Positions 50,037 through 59,512 of a DNA stretch of 64,000 nucleotides are shown piece after piece. The position numbers and the translations under genes were made by a program. The number at the start of each line of letters is the position of its first letter. The first letter of the stretch is position 1. Source of the DNA: RUG11237 sp964450185 (GTDB taxonomy: Bacteria; Bacillota; Clostridia; Lachnospirales; Lachnospiraceae); assembly GCA_964450185.1 (NCBI GenBank), contig CAYVCL010000001.1, positions 1 to 64,000 of the forward strand. Reading direction: 5' to 3'. The notes beneath the pieces were generated by a model that saw only the letters and a program-made list of their open reading frames with translations, was not told the origin of the DNA and searched no databases.

Positions 50037-52367
50037 CTACACCAATGCATGATGTAGCACTTCTTCCATGGTTTCTACCAATACAATTTCCAAGCCTTTT
50101 TTGATTTCCATGGAAATTTCTTCTACGTCTTTTTCATTTTTCTTTGGCACCAGTACTTTTTTGATACCGGCATTTTTTGCCGCCAGAAGTTTTTCCTTCA
50201 AACCACCAATCGGAAGCACTCGTCCTCGCAAAGTGATTTCTCCAGTCATGGCAACCTCTGCTTTTACCACACGTCCGGTAATGGCAGAAATCATTGCTGT
50301 TGCCATAGTGATTCCGGCTGACGGTCCATCCTTTGGCACAGCTCCTTCCGGAATGTGAATATGGATATCATTTTCCTTGAAAAATTCCGGCTTAATCTGA
50401 TATTTCTCTGCGACCGAACGAATATAGCTGATTCCGGCTGCTGCAGATTCTTTCATTACATCACCCAACTGACCGGTCAGTTTAAATTCGCCCTTGCCCG
50501 GCATGGTGTTTACTTCTATCTGCAAGGTATCTCCACCCACACTGGTCCATGCCAATCCACGTACAATACCTATTTCATCCTTTTCATTTGCCATATTGTA
50601 ATGATATCTTTCTTTACCAAGATATTTTTCTAAATTGGATGCGGTAACCTTGATAAACTTCTTTTCTTTTTCCACATACTCTCTGGCTGCTTTTCTGCAT
50701 ACCTCGCCTAACTTTCGTTCTAAATTACGAACTCCGGCTTCTTTGGTATAGCCTCTGATAATCTGCTCTAACGCCTTATCACTAACGGTTATTTTACGCT
50801 TATCCAAACCATTTTTCTTGATTTGTTTTGGCAGTAAATGTTCTTTCGCTATGTGAAGTTTTTCATTTTCCGTATAACTGCTTACCTCAATTACTTCCAT
50901 TCTGTCAAGAAGCGGTCTTGGTATTGTCTGTACAGAATTGGCTGTAGCAATAAATAATACTTCTGATAAATCCAGTGGAATTTCCACATAGTGATCTCTG
51001 AATTTTACATTCTGCTCTGCATCCAATACTTCCAGCAATGCTGCGGAGGTATCACCTTTATAGTCGCTGCTAACTTTATCAATTTCATCCAATAACATCA
51101 ACGGATTCTTAACTCCGGCAGAGCGCAAACCGTTAGCAATTCGTCCCGGCATGGCACCTACATAAGTTCTTCTATGTCCGCGAATTTCCGCTTCATCTCT
51201 GACACCACCTAAGGAAATACGCACGTATTCCTTATTTAAAGATTTTGCCACAGAACGGGCGATGGATGTTTTTCCGGTTCCCGGAGGTCCTACAAGACAA
51301 ATAATAGGACTTTCACCTTTCTCTGTTAATGCCCGCACTGCAAGAAATTCCAGAATTCTTTCTTTTACTTTCTCCATGCCGTAATGGTCTTCATCCAATA
51401 TCTTTTCAGCGCGTTTGATATCCTTGCTGTCTTTGGAAGCCTTATTCCATGGAAGTTCCAAAAGTGTTTCAATATATCCGCGAAGCACTGCACTTTCTGA
51501 GGAATTCATACCGGCATTCTTGAATCTTTCGATTTCTTTTCGGATTTTTTCCTTTACTGACTTATCAGCTTTTAACTTAGAAACAGCTTCTTCAAAATTT
51601 GCCGCTTCATTTTGGAAATCATCGCCCAGTTCTTCACGAATTACCTTTAATTGTTCCCGTAAAAGATAATCTTTCTGATTTTTATCCACTTTTTCTTTGA
51701 TTTTTTCCTGCAAATCCTGACGAATCTTTAAAATCTGAATTTCATTCAGCAAAAGACTACACAACACCTCATATCTATCTTCGAACTCTATCGCTTCTAA
51801 CAGTCGCTGTTTGTCGTTATAATATACCGGAAGATTAATAATAATCTGGTCTGTCAACTGTTTTACGTCGGTAGTATCGGTAAGTCTTTCAATTAAATCC
51901 TTATTAATCTTCGGATGTGCCTTTCCATATATTGTAAATAACTCTTTCAAATTTCGAAGCATTGCTTCTAATAGTGTTTCCAGTTCCTCTGTTTCCTGCT
52001 CATCATACTCCGGCACTTTTTCTTCCAATTCCATAACAGATGCCATAAAGCATCCGTCTTCTGTCTGAAGGCTCAGCATTTCTGCTCTGGACAATCCTTC
52101 CACCATAATACGTACTGTCTTGGTTGGAAGCTTGATTACCTGCTTGATATTTGCTGTTACACCTATTTTATATAAATCTTCGATTTCCGGCTCATCAACT
52201 TCACTGTTTTGCTGAGCCACAAGAAACACTGTCTGATCTCCCTGCATGGCTTTTTCAACTGCCTGAATTGATTTTTCTCTTGTCACATCAAAGTGAACTA
52301 TCATATCAGGCAGAACGGTAATACCCCTTAACGCCACTACCGGAAGAATCTTTGTTTCATTTTCCAT
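50037..52367 (-). CDS. lon: ATP-dependent protease Lon
   Basis: A 776-residue LonA. The N-terminal substrate domain (residues 1-200) is followed by a coiled linker, an AAA+ module with Walker A GPPGTGKTSIA (near residue 358) and Walker B LMLLDEIDK, then the protease domain. The catalytic Ser is in PKDGPSAGITMA and the catalytic Lys in LKEKLLAAKNAGIKKV. It degrades misfolded and some regulatory proteins in the cytoplasm. It starts 11 bases after the clpX stop, so the quality-control genes tig, clpP, clpX, lon and ysxC form one conserved cluster. No CIRCE or clear CtsR site was seen. Confidence 0.97.
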   Translation of the reverse strand: MENETKILPVVALRGITVLPDMIVHFDVTREKSIQAVEKAMQGDQTVFLVAQQNSEVDEPEIEDLYKIGVTANIKQVIKLPTKTVRIMVEGLSRAEMLSLQTEDGCFMASVMELEEKVPEYDEQETEELETLLEAMLRNLKELFTIYGKAHPKINKDLIERLTDTTDVKQLTDQIIINLPVYYNDKQRLLEAIEFEDRYEVLCSLLLNEIQILKIRQDLQEKIKEKVDKNQKDYLLREQLKVIREELGDDFQNEAANFEEAVSKLKADKSVKEKIRKEIERFKNAGMNSSESAVLRGYIETLLELPWNKASKDSKDIKRAEKILDEDHYGMEKVKERILEFLAVRALTEKGESPIICLVGPPGTGKTSIARSVAKSLNKEYVRISLGGVRDEAEIRGHRRTYVGAMPGRIANGLRSAGVKNPLMLLDEIDKVSSDYKGDTSAALLEVLDAEQNVKFRDHYVEIPLDLSEVLFIATANSVQTIPRPLLDRMEVIEVSSYTENEKLHIAKEHLLPKQIKKNGLDKRKITVSDKALEQIIRGYTKEAGVRNLERKLGEVCRKAAREYVEKEKKFIKVTASNLEKYLGKERYHYNMANEKDEIGIVRGLAWTSVGGDTLQIEVNTMPGKGEFKLTGQLGDVMKESAAAGISYIRSVAEKYQIKPEFFKENDIHIHIPEGAVPKDGPSAGITMATAMISAITGRVVKAEVAMTGEITLRGRVLPIGGLKEKLLAAKNAGIKKVLVPKKNEKDVEEISMEIKKGLEIVLVETMEEVLHHALV

Positions 52368-52378
52368 TTAACTCACCC

Positions 52379-53677
52379 CTACGCGGTTTCTGTCTGTTTT
52401 CTAAATTTCTTTGAAAACTTTGACTTTACATCTGTCGCCGCTTCCATTTCCTGTCTTATAATCATAGGATCTGCTTTCTTTTCTGCTGCTTCTTTTGTAA
52501 TTACGCAGCTTTTGATGGTATCATCAGATGGAATGGTATACATTAAATCCATCATAATGTCTTCTATAATAGAACGCAGACCTCTGGCTCCTGTCTTTCT
52601 TTCCAACGCTTTTTCTGCAATTACTTCCAAAGCTTCCGGATCAATAGACATCTGAACGCCGTCTAATTCAAACATTTTTTCGTACTGTTTTACCAAAGCA
52701 TTCTTTGGCTCTGTTAAAATACGAATCATTGCATCTTTCTCTAATTTATCCAGAGAAACCATAACCGGAAGACGTCCGATAAACTCCGGAATCAAACCAT
52801 ATTTTGTCAAATCCTGCGGCAATACATTGCGGAACAACACTCCCTGATCTTCTTCGTGTTTGTTAGCAATTTCTGCCATAAATCCGATGGATTTTCTATC
52901 CATTCTGGTTTCTATGAGCTTTTCCAAACCATCAAAAGCACCACCACAAATAAATAAAATGTTTGTAGTGTTAATCTGAATCAATTCCTGATGAGGATGT
53001 TTTCTTCCTCCTTGTGGCGGTACAGAAGCAACAGTTCCTTCCAAAATCTTTAACAATGCCTGCTGTACACCTTCACCGGATACATCTCTGGTAATGGATA
53101 CATTTTCTGATTTCTTGGTAATTTTATCAATTTCATCAATATATATAATTCCTTTTTCTGCTCTGGCAATGTCATAATCTGCTGCCTGAATCAGTTTTAA
53201 AAGGATATTTTCCACATCTTCACCCACATAACCTGCTTCTGTCAATGCGGTAGCATCTGCAATCGCAAATGGTACATTGAGAATCTTAGCAAGTGTCTGT
53301 GCCAAAAAGGTCTTACCGGAACCGGTTGGACCTAACATTAAAATATTACTTTTCTGTAATTCTACGTCTAAATCCTTCTGGGCTAAAATACGTTTATAAT
53401 GATTATACACTGCAACGGAAAGGACTTTCTTTGCTTCATCCTGACCGATAACATAATCATCCAGAAGTGCTGAAATTTCCATTGGTTTTAATAAATTAAT
53501 ATCTTCTTCGTATTCGTATTCTTCTTCATATTCTTCTTCGATAATTTCTGAACATACGTCTACACATTCGTCACAAATATATACATTGTTTGGTCCCGCA
53601 ATTAACTTACGAACCTGTTCTTGGGATTTTCCACAAAAGGAACATCTGTATCGTTCTTCTACATTTTTCCCTGCCAT
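52379..53677 (-). CDS. clpX: ClpX ATPase subunit of ClpXP
   Basis: A 432-residue AAA+ unfoldase. The N-terminal zinc-binding domain has CSFC and CDEC pairs. Walker A is GPTGSGKTFLAQ, Walker B IIYIDEIDK, and the ClpP-binding IGF loop is IGFMAE. The ATG at 53675-53677 has AAGGAGG six bases upstream, which sets the start; a longer frame exists but lacks a site. It delivers unfolded substrates to ClpP. Located between clpP and lon. Confidence 0.97.
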   Translation of the reverse strand: MAGKNVEERYRCSFCGKSQEQVRKLIAGPNNVYICDECVDVCSEIIEEEYEEEYEYEEDINLLKPMEISALLDDYVIGQDEAKKVLSVAVYNHYKRILAQKDLDVELQKSNILMLGPTGSGKTFLAQTLAKILNVPFAIADATALTEAGYVGEDVENILLKLIQAADYDIARAEKGIIYIDEIDKITKKSENVSITRDVSGEGVQQALLKILEGTVASVPPQGGRKHPHQELIQINTTNILFICGGAFDGLEKLIETRMDRKSIGFMAEIANKHEEDQGVLFRNVLPQDLTKYGLIPEFIGRLPVMVSLDKLEKDAMIRILTEPKNALVKQYEKMFELDGVQMSIDPEALEVIAEKALERKTGARGLRSIIEDIMMDLMYTIPSDDTIKSCVITKEAAEKKADPMIIRQEMEAATDVKSKFSKKFRKQTETA

Positions 53678-53735
53678 TTTATACCTCCTTACTCTTGCCG
53701 GTCTTTCCTTTTCATTCATTTATGCATAAAACTGA

Positions 53736-53772
53736 CATAAGGCTGCCTCAATTTTCGAGGCAGCCTTTTTAT
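53736..53772 (-). terminator. Hairpin between clpP and clpX
   Basis: GGCTGCCTC and GAGGCAGCC form a strong stem. The T-tract is good on the plus strand but poor on the minus strand, so for clpP-clpX it is likely to be a leaky terminator or mRNA stability element. Confidence 0.55.
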
Positions 53773-54353
53773 TAGCGGCTGGTTACAATTGTATCAATTA
53801 AGCCGTATTTTAAAGCTTCTTCTGCTGTTTTCCAGTTATCTCTTTCGGTATCTGCCGCAATAACCTCATATGGCTGTCCTGTGTTTTCTGACAGCATTCT
53901 GTTTAATTTCTCCTTTGTATGGAGAATATGTTTTGCAGCAATTTCGATTTCTGTTGCCTGGCCCTGAGCACCACCCAGAGGCTGATGAATCATAATTTCT
54001 GCATTCGGAAGTGCCATACGCTTTCCTTTTGTACCGCCTGCAAGAAGGAATGCACCCATACTTGCTGCCATACCGATACACATAGTAGCCACATCACACT
54101 TGATGTAATGCATTGTATCATAAATCGCCATACCAGCTGTAACGGAACCGCCCGGACTGTTAATATACATATAAATGTCCTTATTTGGATCCTCAGATTC
54201 AAGGAACAACAACTGTGCTACAACAAGGCTTGCTGTTGTTTCATTTACTTCTTCACCCAGAAATATAATTCTGTCTTTTAAAAGTCTTGAATAGATATCG
54301 TAGGATCTTTCTCCCCTGCTAGTCTGTTCAATGACATAAGGTACTAAACTCAT
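53772..54353 (-). CDS. clpP: ClpP protease subunit
   Basis: A 193-residue serine protease of the ClpP family forming the proteolytic chamber of ClpXP. The catalytic triad is visible: Ser in GMAASMGAFLL, His in EIMIHQPLGG and Asp in DTERDNW. The N-terminal propeptide region is short, as usual. It follows tig by about 37 bases. Confidence 0.97.
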   Translation of the reverse strand: MSLVPYVIEQTSRGERSYDIYSRLLKDRIIFLGEEVNETTASLVVAQLLFLESEDPNKDIYMYINSPGGSVTAGMAIYDTMHYIKCDVATMCIGMAASMGAFLLAGGTKGKRMALPNAEIMIHQPLGGAQGQATEIEIAAKHILHTKEKLNRMLSENTGQPYEVIAADTERDNWKTAEEALKYGLIDTIVTSR

Positions 54354-54390
54354 TTACAATTCCTCCTTACCTCTGATTTTCAGTTGAAAA

Positions 54391-55680
54391 TTATTTTTCA
54401 ACTGCTGCATCTACTACAAATTTTGCTGCTTTTGTTACAGCAATATCTTTCATGATGCTTTTCTTTTCATATTCACCGATAGATTCGATAAGTTTACCAG
54501 CTTCCATCTGATACATAGAAGCCATTTTTTCCATTTCTTCTTTGAATTCATCTTCTGTAGCTTCGATGTTTTCTGCTGCTACAACCGCTTCTAATACAAG
54601 ACGGCTCTGAATTCTTTCCATTGCCTGTGGTTTCATCTGTTCTAACAACTGTTCTGGTGTAGCACCTGTGAACTGCATATACTGTTCGAAAGATAATCCC
54701 TGCATCTGTAATCTCTGTGCAAAATCATTTACCATCTGTCTAACCTGTGTATCGATCATTGCATCTGGAATTTCCATTGTTGCATTTTCAATAATCTTTG
54801 TGATAACAGCATCTTCTTTTGCACTGTCAACTTCAGCTTTTTTCTTTTCTTCTAATTTAGCCTTAACGTCTGCTTTGTATTCATCCATTGTATCAAATTC
54901 AGATACATCCTGTGCAAAGTCATCATCTAATTCTGGTAATTCTTTTGTCTGGATTCCGTTGATTTTAACTTTGAATAATGCAGGTTTTCCAGCTAAATCT
55001 GGTGCATGATATTCTTCTGGGAAAGTAACGTTTACTTCCACATCATCACCGATGTTCTTTCCAACTAACTGGTCTTCAAATGTATCGATAAAGGAATGAG
55101 AACCGATTGTTAAATCATATCCTTCTCCCTTTCCACCTTCGAAAGCTTCTCCGTCTGTAAATCCTTCGAAATCAATGTTAACGATATCTCCGTCAGCAAC
55201 TGCTCTGTCATCTACAGTGATAGTTCTTGCATTGTTTTCTCTTTCTCTATTGATTTCAGCGTCTACTTCTTCATCAGATACTGTTACTTCTGCCTTTTCA
55301 ACTTCAATTCCTTTGTAGTCACCTAAAGTAACTTCCGGCTTCAAAGCAACTTCAGCAGTGAAAATAAATGGCTTTCCTGCTTCAATCTGTACCACATCAA
55401 TAGTTGGCTGAGAAACGATTTCTAAATCTTCGTTTTCTTTTAACGCTTCTTCGTAAGCTGTTGGAATTAATTCATTTGCAGCTTCTTCATAGAATACGCC
55501 TGTGCCATACATTTTTTCGATCATTTTACGAGGTACTTTTCCTTTACGGAATCCTGGAACGCTCATTTTACCTTTATTTTTCTGGTAAGCAGTTTCGATT
55601 GCTTTTTCCAATTCTTCCGCGGAAACTTCGATTGTCAACTTTGCCATGTTCTTTTCAAGCTTTTCTACCTGTAAACTCAT
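54391..55680 (-). CDS. tig: Trigger factor
   Basis: A 429-residue ribosome-bound chaperone with peptidyl-prolyl isomerase activity. The N-terminal ribosome-binding signature is GFRKGKVPRKMIE. The FKBP-like domain (about 150-245) contains DGDIVNIDFEGFTDGEAFEGG, and a helical C-terminal substrate-binding domain follows. I placed the start at the ATG 55678-55680, where AAGGAGG is upstream and the usual MSLQVEKLEKNMAKL N-terminus begins. The frame is open 40 codons further but lies in the untranslated region. It is the first gene of tig-clpP-clpX-lon-ysxC. Confidence 0.96.
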   Translation of the reverse strand: MSLQVEKLEKNMAKLTIEVSAEELEKAIETAYQKNKGKMSVPGFRKGKVPRKMIEKMYGTGVFYEEAANELIPTAYEEALKENEDLEIVSQPTIDVVQIEAGKPFIFTAEVALKPEVTLGDYKGIEVEKAEVTVSDEEVDAEINRERENNARTITVDDRAVADGDIVNIDFEGFTDGEAFEGGKGEGYDLTIGSHSFIDTFEDQLVGKNIGDDVEVNVTFPEEYHAPDLAGKPALFKVKINGIQTKELPELDDDFAQDVSEFDTMDEYKADVKAKLEEKKKAEVDSAKEDAVITKIIENATMEIPDAMIDTQVRQMVNDFAQRLQMQGLSFEQYMQFTGATPEQLLEQMKPQAMERIQSRLVLEAVVAAENIEATEDEFKEEMEKMASMYQMEAGKLIESIGEYEKKSIMKDIAVTKAAKFVVDAAVEK

Positions 55681-55755
55681 TTTTTCTATTTCCTCCTTAA
55701 ATCTATAACTATGTGTATAATAGACATTCTTAAGCGACTTTACAGTCATTTCATT

Positions 55756-55765
55756 AGTATAGCAT
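55756..55765 (-). promoter_or_regulatory. Likely extended -10 promoter of tig
   Basis: The minus strand has TGCTATACT, an extended -10 element, about 75 bases upstream of the tig start. No good -35 box is present. Confidence 0.4.
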
Positions 55766-55829
55766 AGCACATTTGAAAATTCCAGTATTTTTTCATACAA
55801 ATTGCAATTTTTCTGTTGTGCATCCGATT

Positions 55830-56732
55830 TCAGAAGGATGTATTTATACCTTTTTGTAAAAATAAAGCAAGTGCCTGATTCATAAATTGACTATCCGGTA
55901 TATAAAAGCCTTTCTGCTCACTTTCCATACCAATCATATCGTATTTGCCGATACCGTATATATGATAAGGCAGTAACTGAACCAGTTCCACTTTTTTGAT
56001 TTCTCTTAGAAATTCTGCCATCTTCCCCAGTTCCTCTAAATCATCATTCACTGAGCCAATGACTGGAATTCTTATGATAATTCTTTTTCCGCTGTCAGAA
56101 ATTCTTCGGATATTTTCCTTTATTAATGCATTGGATACCCCTGTAAACAAAAGATGTTTCTCATTATCCCACAGCTTTAAATCAATCAAAAACACATTGG
56201 TATAAGGAAACACTTCCAGATACCTTTCAAAACTTACATGCCCGGCAGTGTCAACCGCAGTAGAAATTGAATGTTTTTTACATTGCATTAAAAGTTCTTT
56301 TAGCATCGGCAATGCCAACATAGGTTCACCGCCCGAAAAAGTAACACCACCGTCGCTATTCTCATAAAAAGCTTTGTCCTTTAAAATTATTTCCATAACT
56401 TCTTCTACCGAATACTTTTTTCCAACTTTTTTCAGGGCTTCATTTCCGCAGGACGCAACACAGTTTCCGCACTGAATACATGCATCCCGATTCACCATAT
56501 GCTGTCCTTCTCTAATCGTATGAACATTCTGTCTGCATACTTTTTCACACACGCCGCAGGAAGTACAGCTATTTTTATTTAACTGCAATACCGGCTGAAA
56601 TGTAATGCACTCCGGATTGTGACACCATTTGCACTGTAAGTTGCAACCTTTAAAAAATACAGTTGTACGAATTCCCTCCCCGTCATCTAAACTAAATCTT
56701 TGTATATTACTTATCAAAACATCTTTATTCAT
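55830..56732 (-). CDS. Glycyl radical enzyme activating enzyme (radical SAM)
   Basis: A 300-residue radical SAM activase. The cluster motif is CNLQCKWCHNPE (CX3CX2C), followed by an insert with two ferredoxin-type 4Fe-4S sites (CTSCGVCEKVC and CIQCGNCVASC), as in activases of dehydratase/lyase-type glycyl radical enzymes. The later FSGGEPM motif binds SAM. It abstracts a hydrogen from the Gly radical site of its partner. It starts 14 bases after the glycyl radical enzyme gene, which must be its substrate. AAAGGTGG precedes the ATG. Oxygen-sensitive, cytoplasmic. Confidence 0.95.
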   Translation of the reverse strand: MNKDVLISNIQRFSLDDGEGIRTTVFFKGCNLQCKWCHNPECITFQPVLQLNKNSCTSCGVCEKVCRQNVHTIREGQHMVNRDACIQCGNCVASCGNEALKKVGKKYSVEEVMEIILKDKAFYENSDGGVTFSGGEPMLALPMLKELLMQCKKHSISTAVDTAGHVSFERYLEVFPYTNVFLIDLKLWDNEKHLLFTGVSNALIKENIRRISDSGKRIIIRIPVIGSVNDDLEELGKMAEFLREIKKVELVQLLPYHIYGIGKYDMIGMESEQKGFYIPDSQFMNQALALFLQKGINTSF

Positions 56733-56746
56733 ACGACCACCTTTTA

Positions 56747-59026
56747 CTAAATCATTTCATATTCTGTTCTTGCAATAATTTCATCCTGCGTTGTCTTCAT
56801 TAATGTCGTAAAATATGCGCTGAAACCGGATACACGCACCACTAAGTCTTCATGCTTCTCTGGATGCATCTGTGCATCCAGTAAGGTTGCACGGTCAATT
56901 ACATTAAACTGAATCTCCATTCCCCCCTTTGCAAAATATGTGGTAATCAGCATCTTCAATGCCTGCACATGCTTTTCACTGTCTAAAAATGCCGGTGTAA
57001 ATTTCACATCTAAAACCATATTGTTGGTTGCAATGCTTAAGTCTGACTTCACAACGGAATTGATTAATGCAGTAGGTCCCACTGTATCTGCGCCCTGAAC
57101 AGGGGATAAGGCATTGGCTAACGCTTCTCCCTGCAGTTTTCCATTTGGCAGTGCGCCGGTGCGCAGTCCCATTCTGGCATGGTCTTCCACGGAATAAAGT
57201 CCCAACTGCCATTTACCGCCTCTGGCATTTGTTTTGCTTTCTACTAATTTATTATATGCTGCAAGCAAATCTTTCATAATCAAGTCAGCACGGTCATCAT
57301 CATTTCCATATTTCGAGCATTTCTTTAAGATATATTTTCTAAATTCTTCGTATCCCACATAATTCTTCTTTAAAATCTCTGCAAACTCCGGTAATGTTAC
57401 CGCATGTTTTTCAAACACCAGTTCTTTGATGGCAGCAAGGGAATCTACCACATGTGCCATACCTGTGGCATTAATACCTGTGTGATTGTATTTTGCACCG
57501 CCACCGGTAACGTCCATACCGTTTTCGATACAGTCACGCATTATAATAGAAAGTAATGGTGTAGGATAAGAATATGGAAGTGCTGCGTCAAATAAGTTCA
57601 TGCAATCCATGCATACTTCTGTGAATTTCAAAAGTTCCATCTTATACCAGTGGTAAAATTCTTCATATGTTTTAATATCCTCTAACTTATGAGGATAATA
57701 TGGCTTTAACACATCATCTGAATTGTATAGTTTTCCATCGGTAAGCATCATTTCCAATATCATAGCCCAATTAATTCTTATACATTCTGTTTTGGCAAAT
57801 TCTTTACCGTCACTTGCTGTAGGCTCAACACAGCCAACTGTACCATAATTGTATACATCTTCCTCCTCAAGTCCCATCTTCCGTCTGCCCTTGAAAATTT
57901 CTTCATCATTGTGGAATGCCGGCATGCCCATACCTGTTTTTACCAAAAGCATACAATCTTCCCATAATTCATTTGGCATGGATTTATGCCAGCGAATATT
58001 TAAAAGTGGCTGGTCATAGCACATTTTGTAAGAAGTCTGCAAAGTCAGATATGTCATTTTGTTGGCTGTATATGTGCCATCCTGATTTAAGCCTCCAAGA
58101 GTAATGTTCTGGTATGCGTGGAGATTTGCACTGAATTTAATCCACAATGCATCCATAATTTCTTCTGCCTCATCTTCCGTCAAAGTTCCAGTGGCTAAAT
58201 CTTTTTCTAGATACGGATTCATGTATACATCAAAACGTCCCATGGAAATGGAAGCCGGAAAGGTTTCTGTATATAGAAGCTCATGGGTCAGCCAGAACAA
58301 CTGCACTGCTTCAAAAAAATTAGATGCCGGTTTGGTTGCAACGTTTTTACATGCCTCTGCAATCTTTAACATCTGTTTCTTATTTTCTTCTGTGGATGCT
58401 GTTTTAGCAATTTCTTCTGCTTTTTGGGCATAACGGTTTATGTAATAAATGGCAGCTTCACAGCAGATTTTCATTGCCCTTACAAATTCACGGCGTTCTC
58501 CTTCGTGCTTTTCCAAGGACTGATTACATGCCTCTAACACAGAGCCAAATCCTTCCTTTAGAATTTTTTGATAAGAAGGTATCACATGTCCTGTTTCCCA
58601 ATGTCTGCACTGCCAATGGTCCAAGGATACACTTAAGCGGTCTAAGTTTTTCGCTTCTTCCGAATCCGGTGCCAAATGATGAAATTCTTTTGCATTTCTC
58701 GCCTCAACATAATGGTCATTCTGATACACCGGACGCAGACGAGGATCGTAATCGTACGGATAGCTTAACCAAGGCGTAGATGTATTATAATTAAATCGAT
58801 ATGCACAGCCAGCCAGAATTTCATGTTCATCCATAACTAAAGGCTTGTTTTCCAAAAAATATTTTGTTCCCATGGCATTCTGGATAACCTTCATCTCATC
58901 TGAGTACTCATCATAAGCCATTTGAAAGTATTTATCATGAAGTATGTTATGGCTCTTATCAAAAAAATCTTTTCTATGTTCATGTAAATATGAAATTTTA
59001 GGACTCATTTTAAGATTTGCTTTCAT
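56747..59026 (-). CDS. Glycyl radical enzyme of unknown substrate (dehydratase/lyase type)
   Basis: A 759-residue enzyme of the PFL-like superfamily. The radical Gly is Gly734 in RVSGFSAYF and the catalytic Cys is Cys399 in GTVGCVEP. Glu401, two residues later, is the general-base position of glycerol, propanediol and choline-type eliminases, so a decarboxylase or true pyruvate formate-lyase (paired Cys) is unlikely. His147 in GHVIP may match the substrate His of glycerol dehydratase, but Thr413, 14 residues after the Cys, is not the Asp seen there. The protein is shorter than CutC and most dehydratases. No microcompartment shell, aldehyde or alcohol dehydrogenase genes are adjacent. The activase lies directly downstream; a SASP gene and a phosphonate-type transporter lie upstream. 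Substrate cannot be assigned. Confidence 0.92.
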   Translation of the reverse strand: MKANLKMSPKISYLHEHRKDFFDKSHNILHDKYFQMAYDEYSDEMKVIQNAMGTKYFLENKPLVMDEHEILAGCAYRFNYNTSTPWLSYPYDYDPRLRPVYQNDHYVEARNAKEFHHLAPDSEEAKNLDRLSVSLDHWQCRHWETGHVIPSYQKILKEGFGSVLEACNQSLEKHEGERREFVRAMKICCEAAIYYINRYAQKAEEIAKTASTEENKKQMLKIAEACKNVATKPASNFFEAVQLFWLTHELLYTETFPASISMGRFDVYMNPYLEKDLATGTLTEDEAEEIMDALWIKFSANLHAYQNITLGGLNQDGTYTANKMTYLTLQTSYKMCYDQPLLNIRWHKSMPNELWEDCMLLVKTGMGMPAFHNDEEIFKGRRKMGLEEEDVYNYGTVGCVEPTASDGKEFAKTECIRINWAMILEMMLTDGKLYNSDDVLKPYYPHKLEDIKTYEEFYHWYKMELLKFTEVCMDCMNLFDAALPYSYPTPLLSIIMRDCIENGMDVTGGGAKYNHTGINATGMAHVVDSLAAIKELVFEKHAVTLPEFAEILKKNYVGYEEFRKYILKKCSKYGNDDDRADLIMKDLLAAYNKLVESKTNARGGKWQLGLYSVEDHARMGLRTGALPNGKLQGEALANALSPVQGADTVGPTALINSVVKSDLSIATNNMVLDVKFTPAFLDSEKHVQALKMLITTYFAKGGMEIQFNVIDRATLLDAQMHPEKHEDLVVRVSGFSAYFTTLMKTTQDEIIARTEYEMI

Positions 59027-59071
59027 AATTTTGACACCTTTCTTTCTAAAAGTTTATTTTATGCAAAATGG

Positions 59072-59098
59072 GGATAACCCATATTGGATTATCCCCAC
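59072..59098 (-). terminator. Terminator after the SASP gene
   Basis: GGGGATAA and TTATCCCC form the stem, followed by ATTTTG on the minus strand. It lies 11 bases after the SASP stop and separates it from the glycyl radical enzyme gene. Confidence 0.7.
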
Positions 59099-59109
59099 AG
59101 TGGCAATTA

Positions 59110-59319
59110 TTATTTGCTCATCATCTGTTCTTCCTGTGCTCTGATCATTTTCTTAACCATTTCGCCACCAATAGAACCTGCCTGAGCAGATGTTAAATCA
59201 CCGTTGTAACCTTCTTTTAAAGGTACTCCCAGCTCAGAAGCTACTTCTGTTTTGAATTTGTCCATAGCTGCCTTTGCTTCAGGTACTTCCATTCTGTTTG
59301 AACTACTGTTGTTACTCAT
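59110..59319 (-). CDS. Alpha/beta-type small acid-soluble spore protein
   Basis: A 69-residue SASP. The two signatures of the family are present: KFKTEVASELGVPL (with the GPR cleavage region) and GDLTSAQAGSIGGEMVKKMI. These proteins coat and protect DNA in the dormant spore and are degraded at germination. This shows the organism forms endospores. ACGGAGG precedes the ATG. Expression is expected from a forespore sigma factor; a promoter was not identified with confidence. Confidence 0.96.
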   Translation of the reverse strand: MSNNSSSNRMEVPEAKAAMDKFKTEVASELGVPLKEGYNGDLTSAQAGSIGGEMVKKMIRAQEEQMMSK

Positions 59320-59512
59320 GTTTTTTACCTCCGTAATACATTTTCTTCTATATTATTTAGTGTTCGCAGATAAGGTTTGAATCACCTTATCTGTTTTACA
59401 GTTAAGATGTTTCGCTCCTTATCTTGTAAATAGTATTTGCGGAGGAAATTTTTCTATTCTGGTAATTTTTTCTTTTACCGGATAATATTTATTTCATGAT
59501 AAAGCAACCATT

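Noticed and set aside
55681..55800. Longer form of trigger factor
   Set aside because: The extra 40 codons contain the promoter -10 and ribosome binding site and have no family similarity.
50037..55800. CIRCE or CtsR heat-shock operators upstream of tig, clpP, clpX and lon
   Set aside because: No TTAGCACTC-N9-GAGTGCTAA element and no clear CtsR heptad repeats were found.
59364..59391. Hairpin CAGATAAGGT...ACCTTATCTG between the binding-protein gene and the SASP gene
   Set aside because: A perfect inverted repeat, but without a T-tract in the needed direction; it could be an operator or a weak terminator and I cannot decide.
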